Positions 18,001-27,616 of a stretch of 64,000 nt of DNA are shown here, in pieces. The notes under the pieces were generated by a model, which worked only from the letters and a program-made list of their open reading frames with translations, made no database searches and had not been told where the DNA came from. Source of the stretch: an uncultured Prevotella sp. (GTDB lineage Bacteria; Bacteroidota; Bacteroidia; Bacteroidales; Bacteroidaceae); contig CAMVOS010000005.1 in the NCBI GenBank assembly GCA_947169185.1, positions 31,046-95,045 of the forward strand. The letters run 5' to 3'. Positions within the stretch are counted from its first letter, which is position 1, and the number at the start of each line of letters is the position of its first letter. The position numbers and the translations under genes were made by a program.

Positions 18001-18377
18001 TCTGACTTGATAGCAACCTGCTGTGACAAGTACTCAGGAGCATGCACATACAAGGCTGTTGTAAAGGTTGGAACCTTGATGGTGAAAGCACCATTCTCAT
18101 CGGTCATGGCCGTATAACGGTTGTTAGCCAACGAGCGTAGCTGTACACCAGCCAAAGGTTTGCCCGTAGCCTGATCGGTGACAACACCCTTGACAGACAT
18201 CATGGGATAAACCTTTTGCTTTACTTCCGAACGCTTGGGCTTCTTGATGGTGGTAGTCTCCTCCATATCGTCATCCTCTGTCTGGGCATAGACACCCGTA
18301 GAGAGTCCGATGGCAAGCGCGCAGACTACGATTCTCGTACCGCAGTTCTGCCAAAGATGGAATATCATTCGCTTCAT
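15024..18377 (-). CDS. SusC/RagA TonB-linked outer membrane protein
   Basis: CarboxypepD_reg-like N-terminus, plug (SMFIRGLNSITSDAQPLILIDGVEV...YGARGANGVVLIETKRG), C-terminal barrel. Confidence 0.95.
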   Translation of the reverse strand: MKRMIFHLWQNCGTRIVVCALAIGLSTGVYAQTEDDDMEETTTIKKPKRSEVKQKVYPMMSVKGVVTDQATGKPLAGVQLRSLANNRYTAMTDENGAFTIKVPTFTTALYVHAPEYLSQQVAIKSEDDGQQIAVKMLSDKFQSMYGTGTDYTAKRTAQINRFGVVVDNEIANELGGDMRSIQRSAAVDGGASMFIRGLNSITSDAQPLILIDGVEVDMQRSRHSLHDGQFNNILANISPDDIEKVTVLKNATALYGARGANGVVLIETKRGHSMATRIDVNISAGVQLIPKLPTMMNASQYRAYASELLGSVPNINEYEGFYFLNDDPKGYYYNTYHNDTDWSDQVYRNAMTQNYSINVQGGDDIGMYNLSVGYVDAKSTVKRSGFDRMNVRFNTDINLMYNLKTKFDIAISRTNNYVYDDGIPSSFSGSTITSPTALALLKSPLVSPYQYNSIVGGFTNLESQYDNILQSSTYPSNGLISSDADRSLTYTSQSLANPVSLLVNGDGDNKNKAENTYFTVHVAPSFKFANDFTLTADLSYLLNRNAQRYFRPYKGVPPFEIASMGRVTSKVGSMFSKEQNFMGKIQLDWAKQLGKHTINAFVGGRYNYFSFDNSDLSNQNRGKTDDKNPVLNSNTSSAIPEINGANDIWKNIQWFGNVDYNYMNRYFATLTLSAEANSRFGENADGLSLFGVKWAVFPSVQVGWVMTNESWFPKQSVVDYLRLNAGFDVSGNDNISNYAARTSFTALKYYNNAMGIQLTNVGNDMIKWETTKKFNIGLQSYLLNNRVALSFDYFIHKTSDLLMLKTFSNPIGGINNYWSNGGELKNTGFEIMLSGKPVVTKDWRVEIGATMGHYKNEVKSLPTGNYTSSIYGDNNILTSVGNPVAMFYGYQTAGVFSTDAEAAKAGKDGADYLYMVDNAGTRHNFVAGDMHFVDQNGDGIINEQDKTIIGNPNPDLYGNIFATVNWKQLTLSLGFNYSLGNDVYNYQRSVLNSGATFYNQQVAETGRWRYEGQQATLPRATFGDPMGNNRFSDRWIEDGSYLRLRSVNLSYQVPIPGSWTWLQGLTVWAEAQNLLTFTKYTGSDPEFSIGSSVYTQGIDCGNLAQGRSFYAGVKINL

Positions 18378-18382
18378 ATTCT

Positions 18383-20185
18383 TTACTTCTTGTTTTGTTC
18401 TTCAAATTCTACGAGTTCTTTCGGCTTCAAGATGATGGAAGCAATGCGCAAGTCACGTGTATATGCTTGACGCAGTGCAGCAGTGAATACCGAATACGGC
18501 GTACTAATCTTGATATTAGGGCAATACTCATCACCCAATCCTAGATAGCAGACAGGGAAAGTAAACTCACCAATATAGAGGGTGTCAACCTTCGACGTAT
18601 CGTTCGAGAAAGCACGAATCGTCTGGTGGTTGGCATTAGTCTGGCTGGCATTATCCTTGACGGTTGGGAAACGTGCCTTGAACGCATCAATCTGTGCCTG
18701 GTCAGTATTGAGGAACAACTGATTCTTCAAAGCACCAGACGCATCACAATAATTCAATGTAAAGATAACGCGGTTGGGTGTTGTCACTGCATCCTTCTTC
18801 AGCAGGTCAACATTCTCAGGAACAAACACACAATAGATATCGTAGGTCGTACTCTGTACGTTACGCAAATAGAATGTCATCTCCGGTTTGATATACTCGT
18901 TACCACCAGTGGGTTCCACATGATAGTAGCTGAGTGTGGTAGCGCCGTCTTCCAGTTCTACCTTTTCCTTATTCACATCAATCACGTCGACACGACTACC
19001 CGTACCATTGGATATCAAGGCACGGTTGTCTGCCCTTGTAGCATTTATAACACGCTCTGGAGCATAGGTTTCCCACGAATACATGCCATAGTCGTTAACA
19101 ACACGTCCAGTACCATTACTGAATTTCACAGTCTTCACGGTCTTATCCAGAATTTCCTGAGGATTCGACAGTTTGGTGTATAGTGTCGTCCGCAAAGTAT
19201 CACTGCCTAAGGCTGATGGGGTTCCATTAAGCCAACGGTTATAGACATCATTGTTGCTATATGCCAAGACGCTGGTTAATGCTCTATTCGTCAAAGAATC
19301 CTGCCAATAAGCCGCATCGATCGACAACGGTGTCGTGGTAGTTGGCGTAGAACCACTAAACTGCTGAGCGATAGTCTTTGGAGCATACTTGAAGTTCTTT
19401 TTCACCTTGTCATATTGAGCCTTCCAAGCTTCATTGGTGGGCATCAGGAACGTGTATGAACTGTCTTCGCTTTCCATACGAGTATTAAGCATGGCCCATT
19501 GCGTATTCTCTGTAATCATCACTGAGTCTACATAGGTCTGCATACCATTGACAATTGGACCTAACACCGAATGTTCCTCATCAAGATAAGTAATCTCATA
19601 CTTCTTAAGAAATTTACGGAGAGAGTCCACACCTTCCTTGCCAGAGAGTTCTTCGGTCATCAAGTACTCATACAAACTGGGATGATAGGCAGCCATACCA
19701 CTCATGATGTGCATCACACCATTATTACTACCCAGATTGGGCTGTTCTATCTTAACGCCATCAAAGGTATAGTTGTTCTGCGAACCAACAAACTGATATG
19801 ACTTGTCATTCAGCATCAACACACGCTTGTCTATCTGGCCAGAGGCATTATAGCTGTAATCGGCAATATGATTCTCCACAAACTGGCTTAACAGCGACTT
19901 GTTGCTAAGCTGCAGAATGGCGTTAGCATCATAGGTGCCGTCCAAAGGAGCCCATACCGTATAGTAATGGGTTGTGTTCAGCTTCTCGTCGTAGCCAGCT
20001 TTCTTCAATATCGAAGCAAAATTCGACAGCTGCTGATTCTGCTGGATATTCTGCCACAAGGTCTGATTGCCTGCCGGTGTCAGATCAGCAATCTCCTTGT
20101 TATAATCATTGAAATCAGAACATGACGTGGCAGTCAGCATCGTGGCTGCCATCATCATGATTCCTATATATTTATACTTCTTCAT
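18383..20185 (-). CDS. Fasciclin (FAS1)-domain lipoprotein
   Basis: Lipobox LTATSCSD; FAS1-like SNFASILKKAGYDEKLN...YTVWAPLDGTYD...FVENHIADYSY...NGVMHIM. Confidence 0.82.
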   Translation of the reverse strand: MKKYKYIGIMMMAATMLTATSCSDFNDYNKEIADLTPAGNQTLWQNIQQNQQLSNFASILKKAGYDEKLNTTHYYTVWAPLDGTYDANAILQLSNKSLLSQFVENHIADYSYNASGQIDKRVLMLNDKSYQFVGSQNNYTFDGVKIEQPNLGSNNGVMHIMSGMAAYHPSLYEYLMTEELSGKEGVDSLRKFLKKYEITYLDEEHSVLGPIVNGMQTYVDSVMITENTQWAMLNTRMESEDSSYTFLMPTNEAWKAQYDKVKKNFKYAPKTIAQQFSGSTPTTTTPLSIDAAYWQDSLTNRALTSVLAYSNNDVYNRWLNGTPSALGSDTLRTTLYTKLSNPQEILDKTVKTVKFSNGTGRVVNDYGMYSWETYAPERVINATRADNRALISNGTGSRVDVIDVNKEKVELEDGATTLSYYHVEPTGGNEYIKPEMTFYLRNVQSTTYDIYCVFVPENVDLLKKDAVTTPNRVIFTLNYCDASGALKNQLFLNTDQAQIDAFKARFPTVKDNASQTNANHQTIRAFSNDTSKVDTLYIGEFTFPVCYLGLGDEYCPNIKISTPYSVFTAALRQAYTRDLRIASIILKPKELVEFEEQNKK

Positions 20186-20186
20186 A

Positions 20187-20215
20187 ATCTTTAATCTTTA
20201 ATCTTTAATCTTTCA
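20187..20215. repeat. Heptamer tandem repeat (CTTTAAT)n at operon junction
   Basis: ATCTTTAATCTTTAATCTTTAATCTTTC between the two FAS1 genes. Confidence 0.85.
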
Positions 20216-20222
20216 TCTCAGA

Positions 20223-22322
20223 TTAATACCAGTCCTCAGCATACTGCTGATTGTCAACCACGCTGGTAGGCACCAGTTCCACGAAGTCAAGTCCTACAGG
20301 GTTCGTACTCTTGTCAGAGTTCAACGTCTTGATACGCAACCAGTTCTCGTTGCCCTGATAGAGGTCTACACGACCCAGCACGTAGCGTACTGTCATACTA
20401 GTACCCCACTCGAAGCGACCATTGTTGGTCGTTGTCCAACCTGTTGATTCGGCATGTCCGCAATAGCTGTACGGACCACGCATAAATCCGCGGTTGTGCA
20501 TGGCAATATCACTGGCTATACCCATATCCTCTTCCTCATTGGCATTGGTCAGACCAACGCGAGGATCTTCCACAGGCACAGTAGCATCAAATGGCAAACC
20601 AATGGGCAGCATCGAAGAGACACTAGACGAGGTGCCGATATAATACTGCATGAAGGAGCCATAGCTCATCGGTGCGTATACCACACGAATCTCGTACGTA
20701 CCCGATGGGACAGGAGGCAACTTAAATGCCAGATCATAAGTACCCCAGAACTGCATCTGGTCAGACTCCCAACAGCGCCAAGCACCATGAACACAGTATG
20801 CCAGACATACATTATTATTATAATGAATCATGTTTTTGAAGTACTTGGCAGGAATTCCGTGACGTGAACCATCAAAACCAGAAGGAATACGTCCGTCAGA
20901 TGTTGCAATGCTGCGAATGTCGTTAGTAATCAGCTCTGGGAACAACGAAGTACAATTGACGCGCATACGTTCGTTAAGCACCTTCTTAGGAACATCCTTA
21001 TCATAAACCAGAATGCCATCGATATAGTGAATCCAACCATTGTCAGCTTCTAAAGACACATCCACACCATTCACCCTGCGAATAATGCCTATACCCTTCT
21101 TCTCAACCTGGTGGTTAGTACCCGGTGAAGCCAACGTATTAGTCAGCGTATTGAAGGTCTGATAGCGGTTGATAAAGAGCGACTTACCCGTTCCAACATC
21201 ATGAGGTTCCCAAATCTTCATCATGGTATGAGGCAGCATGGTCTCATAATAGTCATGGGGGTCTGCATCAGGAGCAAAGTTCCAATATGCATTGGATCCC
21301 TTTTCGTAGACCAGCCAGTCATCAGACATTTTGGCATTGACTATGTGATAGGCTACAAACATGTTGAGGGCGTTGTTACGCTCTTCATAATCATCTGCAG
21401 TACTCACGCTCATCTTTTTCTCGCGCAGGTAGTCATACCATTCCGGAGCATCAGCATATACCTTGTTGGCGTATGCTATCAAGTCGTTAATATTGTTGAT
21501 ACCATTTTTCTCAAACACCTCATCGCTCTCGGCAAAGATGGTAAAGCCTTCTTTGCATTCCATCTTACCTGTTGAGCCGACACCTGGAGCAGGATAAAGG
21601 TTGCCAGAATAGTTTTCACGAGCCATCTGTCTGAATTCCATCTCGCCTCGTGTCTCTACTAAAATGGAATCCATCAGTCCTGTCAACTCTAAGGCTTCAG
21701 CAAAGATGCTAAAGTCATCCTGATGGCGTTCGAACAAAGTGGGGAACGACACATCGGTACGCGGTACCACATGGTCGACAATATGTACCAGGCCATTGAC
21801 AGCCTCATTATCAGAGCTGATAATAGTGGACTTACCGCCTAAAACGACCTGCCCTGTCTCCGACGAGATTTTGATAACACGTCCCAGCATGGTATAAATA
21901 GGCGTTGTTGAACCTGTCATCGATACCAAGTTACGATAGGTTGTCGTAATATGGAACTTGGCAATGTTCAAACACAGACTGTCGGTGAGTCCCTCCAATG
22001 AATTGGCAGTCATGCCATTATGAGGAATGGCTGCTTCATTATCATTATAAAGGCTATCAATGTAAGCATAAACGCCACTGTTGACAGGTGCAAAGCAAGT
22101 ATAGGAGCCATAGGTTGCCATCGTCTTGTCAAAATCGACACGCGACAAAATATAGTTGAATGCTGTCAGCGATTCATCCTTGGCAATGAACGATTCGATG
22201 GTCTCACCTGTGAAGGTATAAAGATCCGACTCGTCAGGCTCGGGATTACAGGCCGCAAGGGTCACCAATCCTACGGTGCCCAAGACGACATGCTGCATGA
22301 TTTCTTTCAGATTCTTTTTCAT
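20223..22322 (-). CDS. Fasciclin (FAS1)-domain lipoprotein
   Basis: LAACNPE lipobox; SLTAFNYILSRVDFDKTMATYGSYTCFAPVNSGVYAYID...NGLVHIVDHVVPRT. Confidence 0.87.
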   Translation of the reverse strand: MKKNLKEIMQHVVLGTVGLVTLAACNPEPDESDLYTFTGETIESFIAKDESLTAFNYILSRVDFDKTMATYGSYTCFAPVNSGVYAYIDSLYNDNEAAIPHNGMTANSLEGLTDSLCLNIAKFHITTTYRNLVSMTGSTTPIYTMLGRVIKISSETGQVVLGGKSTIISSDNEAVNGLVHIVDHVVPRTDVSFPTLFERHQDDFSIFAEALELTGLMDSILVETRGEMEFRQMARENYSGNLYPAPGVGSTGKMECKEGFTIFAESDEVFEKNGINNINDLIAYANKVYADAPEWYDYLREKKMSVSTADDYEERNNALNMFVAYHIVNAKMSDDWLVYEKGSNAYWNFAPDADPHDYYETMLPHTMMKIWEPHDVGTGKSLFINRYQTFNTLTNTLASPGTNHQVEKKGIGIIRRVNGVDVSLEADNGWIHYIDGILVYDKDVPKKVLNERMRVNCTSLFPELITNDIRSIATSDGRIPSGFDGSRHGIPAKYFKNMIHYNNNVCLAYCVHGAWRCWESDQMQFWGTYDLAFKLPPVPSGTYEIRVVYAPMSYGSFMQYYIGTSSSVSSMLPIGLPFDATVPVEDPRVGLTNANEEEDMGIASDIAMHNRGFMRGPYSYCGHAESTGWTTTNNGRFEWGTSMTVRYVLGRVDLYQGNENWLRIKTLNSDKSTNPVGLDFVELVPTSVVDNQQYAEDWY

Positions 22323-22340
22323 ATCGTTAGTCCTCCTTCA

Positions 22341-24125
22341 TTAATAATTCTTACTATAATCATCAGAAGATTTGTATTCTGGATTCTGACGCAACAGCGG
22401 ACTAACCTTCAACTCTGTCAAAGAAATAGGCAGATAAAGACGTCCCTCGTTATTCATCTTGGCAGCCACAGCATTACCCTTGGCACCCAGCTTGCGTTTC
22501 ATCAAGTCAAGCATGGGCTGATAGGTAGCAACCAGTGTCTTACCATTGTCCTTCTGAACAGCCAGAATAGTGTTATAGTCCACACCTTCAATATGGCGAT
22601 AGTTATAACGCATCAGGTCATACCAGCGCTTGCCCTCGAAAGCCAACTCACGCAGACGCTCTTCCAGAATCAGGGCTTCCAATTTCTCTGCCGTATTATA
22701 GGTGTTCCACTTAATCGTTTCAATAGTGGTCTCACGCGAACGGGTATTCACCTTCTCAACCAATTCAAAAGCAGTCTGTAAGAGTTTGACATCTTCACCG
22801 TCGGGATCCTCATAACCGTCAACAGCCTGTTTTTGGGCCACAATAGCCGTCAATGCCTCTGCCTTCATCATCATGATATCGGGCAGGCGATAAACGATAT
22901 AGTTACTCTTAGCTGATGAGGCGTAGTCCGACAACGTTCCCTTGCTCTCTGCACTCATATTGGTAGAATTGGGCGAATAGTTCGCATTCTGACTGACATA
23001 CTTACGAACCATAAAACCTCCCAATTCTCCTACTGTCTGCGCCGTCTTGCCATTATCGTAAGTATTCATCAAAGCTCTCCAGTCACTGGTGTAGGTACCA
23101 GTCTTATAAACTGTACCGCCAAAGTTGAAGATGTCTGATGCATACAGATAAGGAGCAGAATTATTGCCACCATTATAGTGGTTCAAGTAATGACCATGTC
23201 CGGCATTAAGGTTCGTTGTTCCGTCGAACTGTAACTCAAGGATACTCTCCTCGGCATTCTTGGTAATAAAGAGCGAGCGGAAAGCAGTACGGCCTTCAGC
23301 CAAGGGATAGTCTGGCATCTCTGTCTCACCAAATCCCAACACATGCTGAGCCTTTTTCGAGGCAATGACCTTGTCACAATAAACTATGGCCTGTTCGTAG
23401 TCGGCAGCACTATGATTCACACTGGCACGCCACAAATAGATATCAGCCATCAAAGCCTGAATAGCATCACGGGTAAAATAGCCCACACGGCGCCAGTCAT
23501 TATAAGCACTTGCCAAAATTGCATTCTTCTCTGCAGACTCCAAGTCATTCAGACAGTTGGCCAGCACAACATCAGGAGCCGACTGTGGGATATTTCGGTT
23601 CTGACTACTATTCTTAAAGGCCTCTGTCACGTATGGCACATCACGGAAATTGCGAACCAGATAGAAGTAACACAATGAACGCAAAGCCAACATTTGTGAA
23701 CAATCTGCTAAATAGTCACCTGAAGTATAGGAAGGATCCTCTCCCATCACCTGCTCGGCACTGCTGAGCACCAGGTTACAGTAGTTAATCGTACTATACA
23801 AGTCACCCCAAGTAACAAACTGGTTATCCTCTTGGGTATTAGCCATATTAATCTCTGTCAGATCCTCTACCAAAGAACCAGTAACACTGGCAATTGGTAT
23901 CAATTCATCGGAACGCAGATCACCCCATATCACAAGGCGGGAAATCATATTCTCAGAGAGCATACTACGATAGGCCTGATTGACTATCAGTTGCACATCC
24001 GACTTCTGTTTCCAGAAATCCTCTTCCACCGTCTTATCATCGGGCAGGATGATGGTATCGATGCACGACACCATCAGCAAGGCCGCACATCCGACACACA
24101 TTATTTTATATAATTTGGTAATCAT
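22341..24125 (-). CDS. SusD/RagB-like lipoprotein
   Basis: DDKTVEEDFWKQKSDVQLIVNQAYRSM...LRSLCYFYLVRNFRDVPY...ILEERLRELAFEGKRWYDLMRY. Confidence 0.95.
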   Translation of the reverse strand: MITKLYKIMCVGCAALLMVSCIDTIILPDDKTVEEDFWKQKSDVQLIVNQAYRSMLSENMISRLVIWGDLRSDELIPIASVTGSLVEDLTEINMANTQEDNQFVTWGDLYSTINYCNLVLSSAEQVMGEDPSYTSGDYLADCSQMLALRSLCYFYLVRNFRDVPYVTEAFKNSSQNRNIPQSAPDVVLANCLNDLESAEKNAILASAYNDWRRVGYFTRDAIQALMADIYLWRASVNHSAADYEQAIVYCDKVIASKKAQHVLGFGETEMPDYPLAEGRTAFRSLFITKNAEESILELQFDGTTNLNAGHGHYLNHYNGGNNSAPYLYASDIFNFGGTVYKTGTYTSDWRALMNTYDNGKTAQTVGELGGFMVRKYVSQNANYSPNSTNMSAESKGTLSDYASSAKSNYIVYRLPDIMMMKAEALTAIVAQKQAVDGYEDPDGEDVKLLQTAFELVEKVNTRSRETTIETIKWNTYNTAEKLEALILEERLRELAFEGKRWYDLMRYNYRHIEGVDYNTILAVQKDNGKTLVATYQPMLDLMKRKLGAKGNAVAAKMNNEGRLYLPISLTELKVSPLLRQNPEYKSSDDYSKNY

Positions 24126-24162
24126 AATTTCTAATTACTAATTTCTAATTACTAATATATCA

Positions 24163-27100
24163 TCAGAATCCAATGTTCAGTGAGAGTGTGAACTGCTTTG
24201 AGCGTGGTGTCTGTGAAGCATCAGCAGCAACGCCATAGCCTTGCGGAGAAATCTCAGGATCAACACCACTATACTTCGTCCAAACATAGAGGTTATTTAG
24301 AGAAGCATAAGCCTGCAACTGATTCAGACCCCACTTCTTAATCATCTTCTTGGGGAAATTATAAGCAATCTGCAGGTTCTGGAAACGTACAAAACCACCA
24401 TCTTCTACGAAACGGTCAGAAGGCTGGAAATTGTAAGAGGCATTATGCATAGCACGAGGTATCACAGTGACATCACCATCCTTACGCCAACGGTAGTTGA
24501 CAGTAGCACACTGGTTATAGGTATCAAACATCTTCTCCAGATTCTGGCGTGCCAGGTTCACCACCTTGTTGCCAAAACGATACATGAAACGTGTCTTGAC
24601 ACTCCAGTTGCCATAACGGAACGTGAAGTTGAAACCACCGTTTACCTTAGGCAGTGAGTTACCCAAGTAGACGATATCGAGCTCGTTGATCTGACCGTCA
24701 TTGTTGATGTCCTCATAAATGGCATCACCACCCTGGTAAGTATAAGTTGACGAACCGCTACCATTATTGTTGACATAGTTGAACAACATACGGCGCGGAT
24801 GGCCGTCCTGCATCAGCACCTTGCCATTGCGCACAACAACAGGGAAGGTCTTGCCTTCAGCTAGCATACCATTGATGGCAGCCTCATACTGAGCCTCTGT
24901 CCAGTTGTTTTCTTTCTGCAAATTCTCTAAGTAGTCGTAACCATATTGGTATACACCCTGATAGCGGAAACCATAGATAGAACCCAACGAGTTGTTCAGC
25001 TGTACACGCAGGGGCCAGTCACCACGGTTGGTAATACCCCAAGGAGAGCTTGTCTTACCCGAGCTGTATACAGTTTTCCACGTGTTCAAGCTTTCCAATA
25101 CGCTCTCATCCATTTCCTTCAGCATGTTAGAGTTCTGAGCAATATTGAAGCTCATATCCATGGAGAACTTGCCTATCTTGACAATCTTCTTGGCAGAAAC
25201 ATTCAACTCCCAACCGTTGTTATTCATCTGACCAACATTCATATAGGCCAATGAACCATAACCTGATATCGACGAGATGGCAACATTACTCATCAACAAG
25301 TCTTTTGTCACCTTGCGATAGTAGTCGAAGTCAATCTCAACCTTGTCATTGAACAAACCAAGGTTGAAACCAAGGTTCATACTTGTGGTCTTTTCCCAAC
25401 GCAGATCATCGATTTTCAAACCATCCAGTGTTCCTGCTGGTTGCATATTACCAGTAGCACCATAGTAACCGGCAGAAGTCTTATAGGTGTTATAGAACAG
25501 ATAGTTGGAACTGGGAGCCTTACCATTGACACCCCAAGAGCCACGAAGACCTAACATCGAGAGCCAATTACCCTTAACCTTCTTCATGAATGGCTCATCG
25601 CTGAGATTCCAACGAAGAGACACACCTGGGAATATGGCCCATTTGTGTTTGGGACCGAATTTTGAGTCACCGTCGGCACGGATTGAGAAGCCTAAGCTAT
25701 AACGGCCATCTTTATAAGACACGTGACCGTTGTAGAGCAGGTTCTGCGAAGCCGAGCGTGAGTTGCCGCTTGACATATCTGTCAGCCATGCATAAACGGT
25801 AGGATCGTCAACACCTTGTGGCAGGTTATTCACGCGCGTGTACTGACTATTATATTTAGACGTACTCATCTCGTAGCGAGCCAACATGGTAGCAAACAAG
25901 TCCTCATTCTTAAAGTGCGGCGTAAATACCAATTCCACACGTCCACCGACCTTCATGCGGTTGGTCTCAGAATTAGTCTTGGCGTTATAAGTTGAGGTAT
26001 TCCATCTGGCACTCGACAGAGCTGCCGGATAATAGGTAGGACTGCTGCTGGCGTAGATATCAAAGTCTACACGACCATTCAGTGTCAGACGGCTCTTGTC
26101 TGGCTCAGTACCCAACAGTTCGTACTTGATGCTGAAGTCAGGCGTCAGACGGTAGGTCTGCTCCTTCGACGTTGCCAGATTAGCAATAGCCACGGGGTTA
26201 CCCAAGGCGCGGATAGGAGACAGATAATTCGAAGAATAGACATCGGTAGCACCGCCACCCGTCGTAGGATTCGACTCGTTCATGATATAGTATTCACCTG
26301 TATCATTACCATTGGCATCCTGACGGTAGATACTCATGTTCGGTGCAATGTTCTGTGCAATACCGAGCAGATTCGAATAGTTCTTGTCGTTATCGGTATA
26401 GGTCAGAGCGAAATTCGTCGAGAAACGAATACGGTCAGACACGTTATAGTCCAGCACCAGACGAGTGGTGAACTGCTGGAACTTCTGCTTGATGATAGAA
26501 CCTGTCTGATGTTTGTAGCCGGCAGAGATACGGAAAGTAGCCTTCTCACCACCACCCGATAGCGTCATGTTGTAGTCATGCATGGCACCAAACTGCTTCA
26601 CGGCCTTCACCCAATCGGTGTTGTTGTTCCAGTTCTGGTATTCAGGCCATGCTGTGTTGTAGTTCAGCTCCTGCATATCGGCGGTAGCATCTGAACGCTG
26701 ACCAGGGTTATAGAATTCCTCCTTCATCAGCATCGAATACTCATCACCATTCAGCAGGGTATAGCCATCAGGCTGCCATGTGCCTGTAAACTTGTAAGAA
26801 AAGTCCACGCGAGGCTTACCACGCATACCGTGTTTGGTCGTGATGACCAGCACACCATTAGAACCACGCGAACCCCAAACAGCAGTAGCAGCAGCATCCT
26901 TCAGGACGGTGATGCTGGCAATATCCTCCACATTCACCGACAACAGCGAAGCATACTGTTCCTCGTTAGCATTGGCAAAGTCGAAATTCTCATCGGGATT
27001 GTCAAAGATCTTGTCGTCTACCACAATCAGCGGGTTAGCGTCACCGGTAATAGAAGTCACACCACGAAGGCGCATCGAAGTACCGGCTCCCAGGTTACCA

Positions 27101-27591
27101 GAGTTGGCCACGATATCCAGACCGGCAATCTCACCCTGCAGGGCCTCGTCGGCCGAGGTGAATGCCATACCCTTCACGTTGTCAAGGTCGAAGGTCTGCT
27201 GTGACACTGAGATTTCCTTCTTCGAAATCATCAGACCACCCGAGTTGCCGCGCTTGGCCTTGACCACAACTTCCTGCAACTGCGTACCTTCCGGCTCCAG
27301 TTTGATATTAAATACGGTCTTATTACCGATGGTTACAATCTGAGTCTTGTCTCCCACATACGAGAACACCAGTTTGTTCTTAGTGCTCTTTACCTGCATG
27401 GAGAAATTACCATTGAAGTCGGTCTGTACGGCCGACACAATACGGTTGTTGGCATCACGCTCTACAACATTGGCCATCATGATAGGGCCGTCATTGTCGG
27501 TCAGCGTACCCGACACACGGATACCCTGCGCCATCAGCGTCTGGCAGACGATGCCCAACAAAGCTGTAAACAATATTTTCTTGATAGTCAT
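24163..27591 (-). CDS. SusC/RagA TonB-linked outer membrane protein
   Basis: RVSGTLTDNDGPIMMANVVERD; plug TSMRLRGVTSITGDANPLIVVDDKIFD...AVWGSRGSNGVLVITTKHG. Confidence 0.95.
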   Translation of the reverse strand: MTIKKILFTALLGIVCQTLMAQGIRVSGTLTDNDGPIMMANVVERDANNRIVSAVQTDFNGNFSMQVKSTKNKLVFSYVGDKTQIVTIGNKTVFNIKLEPEGTQLQEVVVKAKRGNSGGLMISKKEISVSQQTFDLDNVKGMAFTSADEALQGEIAGLDIVANSGNLGAGTSMRLRGVTSITGDANPLIVVDDKIFDNPDENFDFANANEEQYASLLSVNVEDIASITVLKDAAATAVWGSRGSNGVLVITTKHGMRGKPRVDFSYKFTGTWQPDGYTLLNGDEYSMLMKEEFYNPGQRSDATADMQELNYNTAWPEYQNWNNNTDWVKAVKQFGAMHDYNMTLSGGGEKATFRISAGYKHQTGSIIKQKFQQFTTRLVLDYNVSDRIRFSTNFALTYTDNDKNYSNLLGIAQNIAPNMSIYRQDANGNDTGEYYIMNESNPTTGGGATDVYSSNYLSPIRALGNPVAIANLATSKEQTYRLTPDFSIKYELLGTEPDKSRLTLNGRVDFDIYASSSPTYYPAALSSARWNTSTYNAKTNSETNRMKVGGRVELVFTPHFKNEDLFATMLARYEMSTSKYNSQYTRVNNLPQGVDDPTVYAWLTDMSSGNSRSASQNLLYNGHVSYKDGRYSLGFSIRADGDSKFGPKHKWAIFPGVSLRWNLSDEPFMKKVKGNWLSMLGLRGSWGVNGKAPSSNYLFYNTYKTSAGYYGATGNMQPAGTLDGLKIDDLRWEKTTSMNLGFNLGLFNDKVEIDFDYYRKVTKDLLMSNVAISSISGYGSLAYMNVGQMNNNGWELNVSAKKIVKIGKFSMDMSFNIAQNSNMLKEMDESVLESLNTWKTVYSSGKTSSPWGITNRGDWPLRVQLNNSLGSIYGFRYQGVYQYGYDYLENLQKENNWTEAQYEAAINGMLAEGKTFPVVVRNGKVLMQDGHPRRMLFNYVNNNGSGSSTYTYQGGDAIYEDINNDGQINELDIVYLGNSLPKVNGGFNFTFRYGNWSVKTRFMYRFGNKVVNLARQNLEKMFDTYNQCATVNYRWRKDGDVTVIPRAMHNASYNFQPSDRFVEDGGFVRFQNLQIAYNFPKKMIKKWGLNQLQAYASLNNLYVWTKYSGVDPEISPQGYGVAADASQTPRSKQFTLSLNIGF

Positions 27592-27616
27592 ATCTCTTAT
27601 TTTTAGCGTTTACATA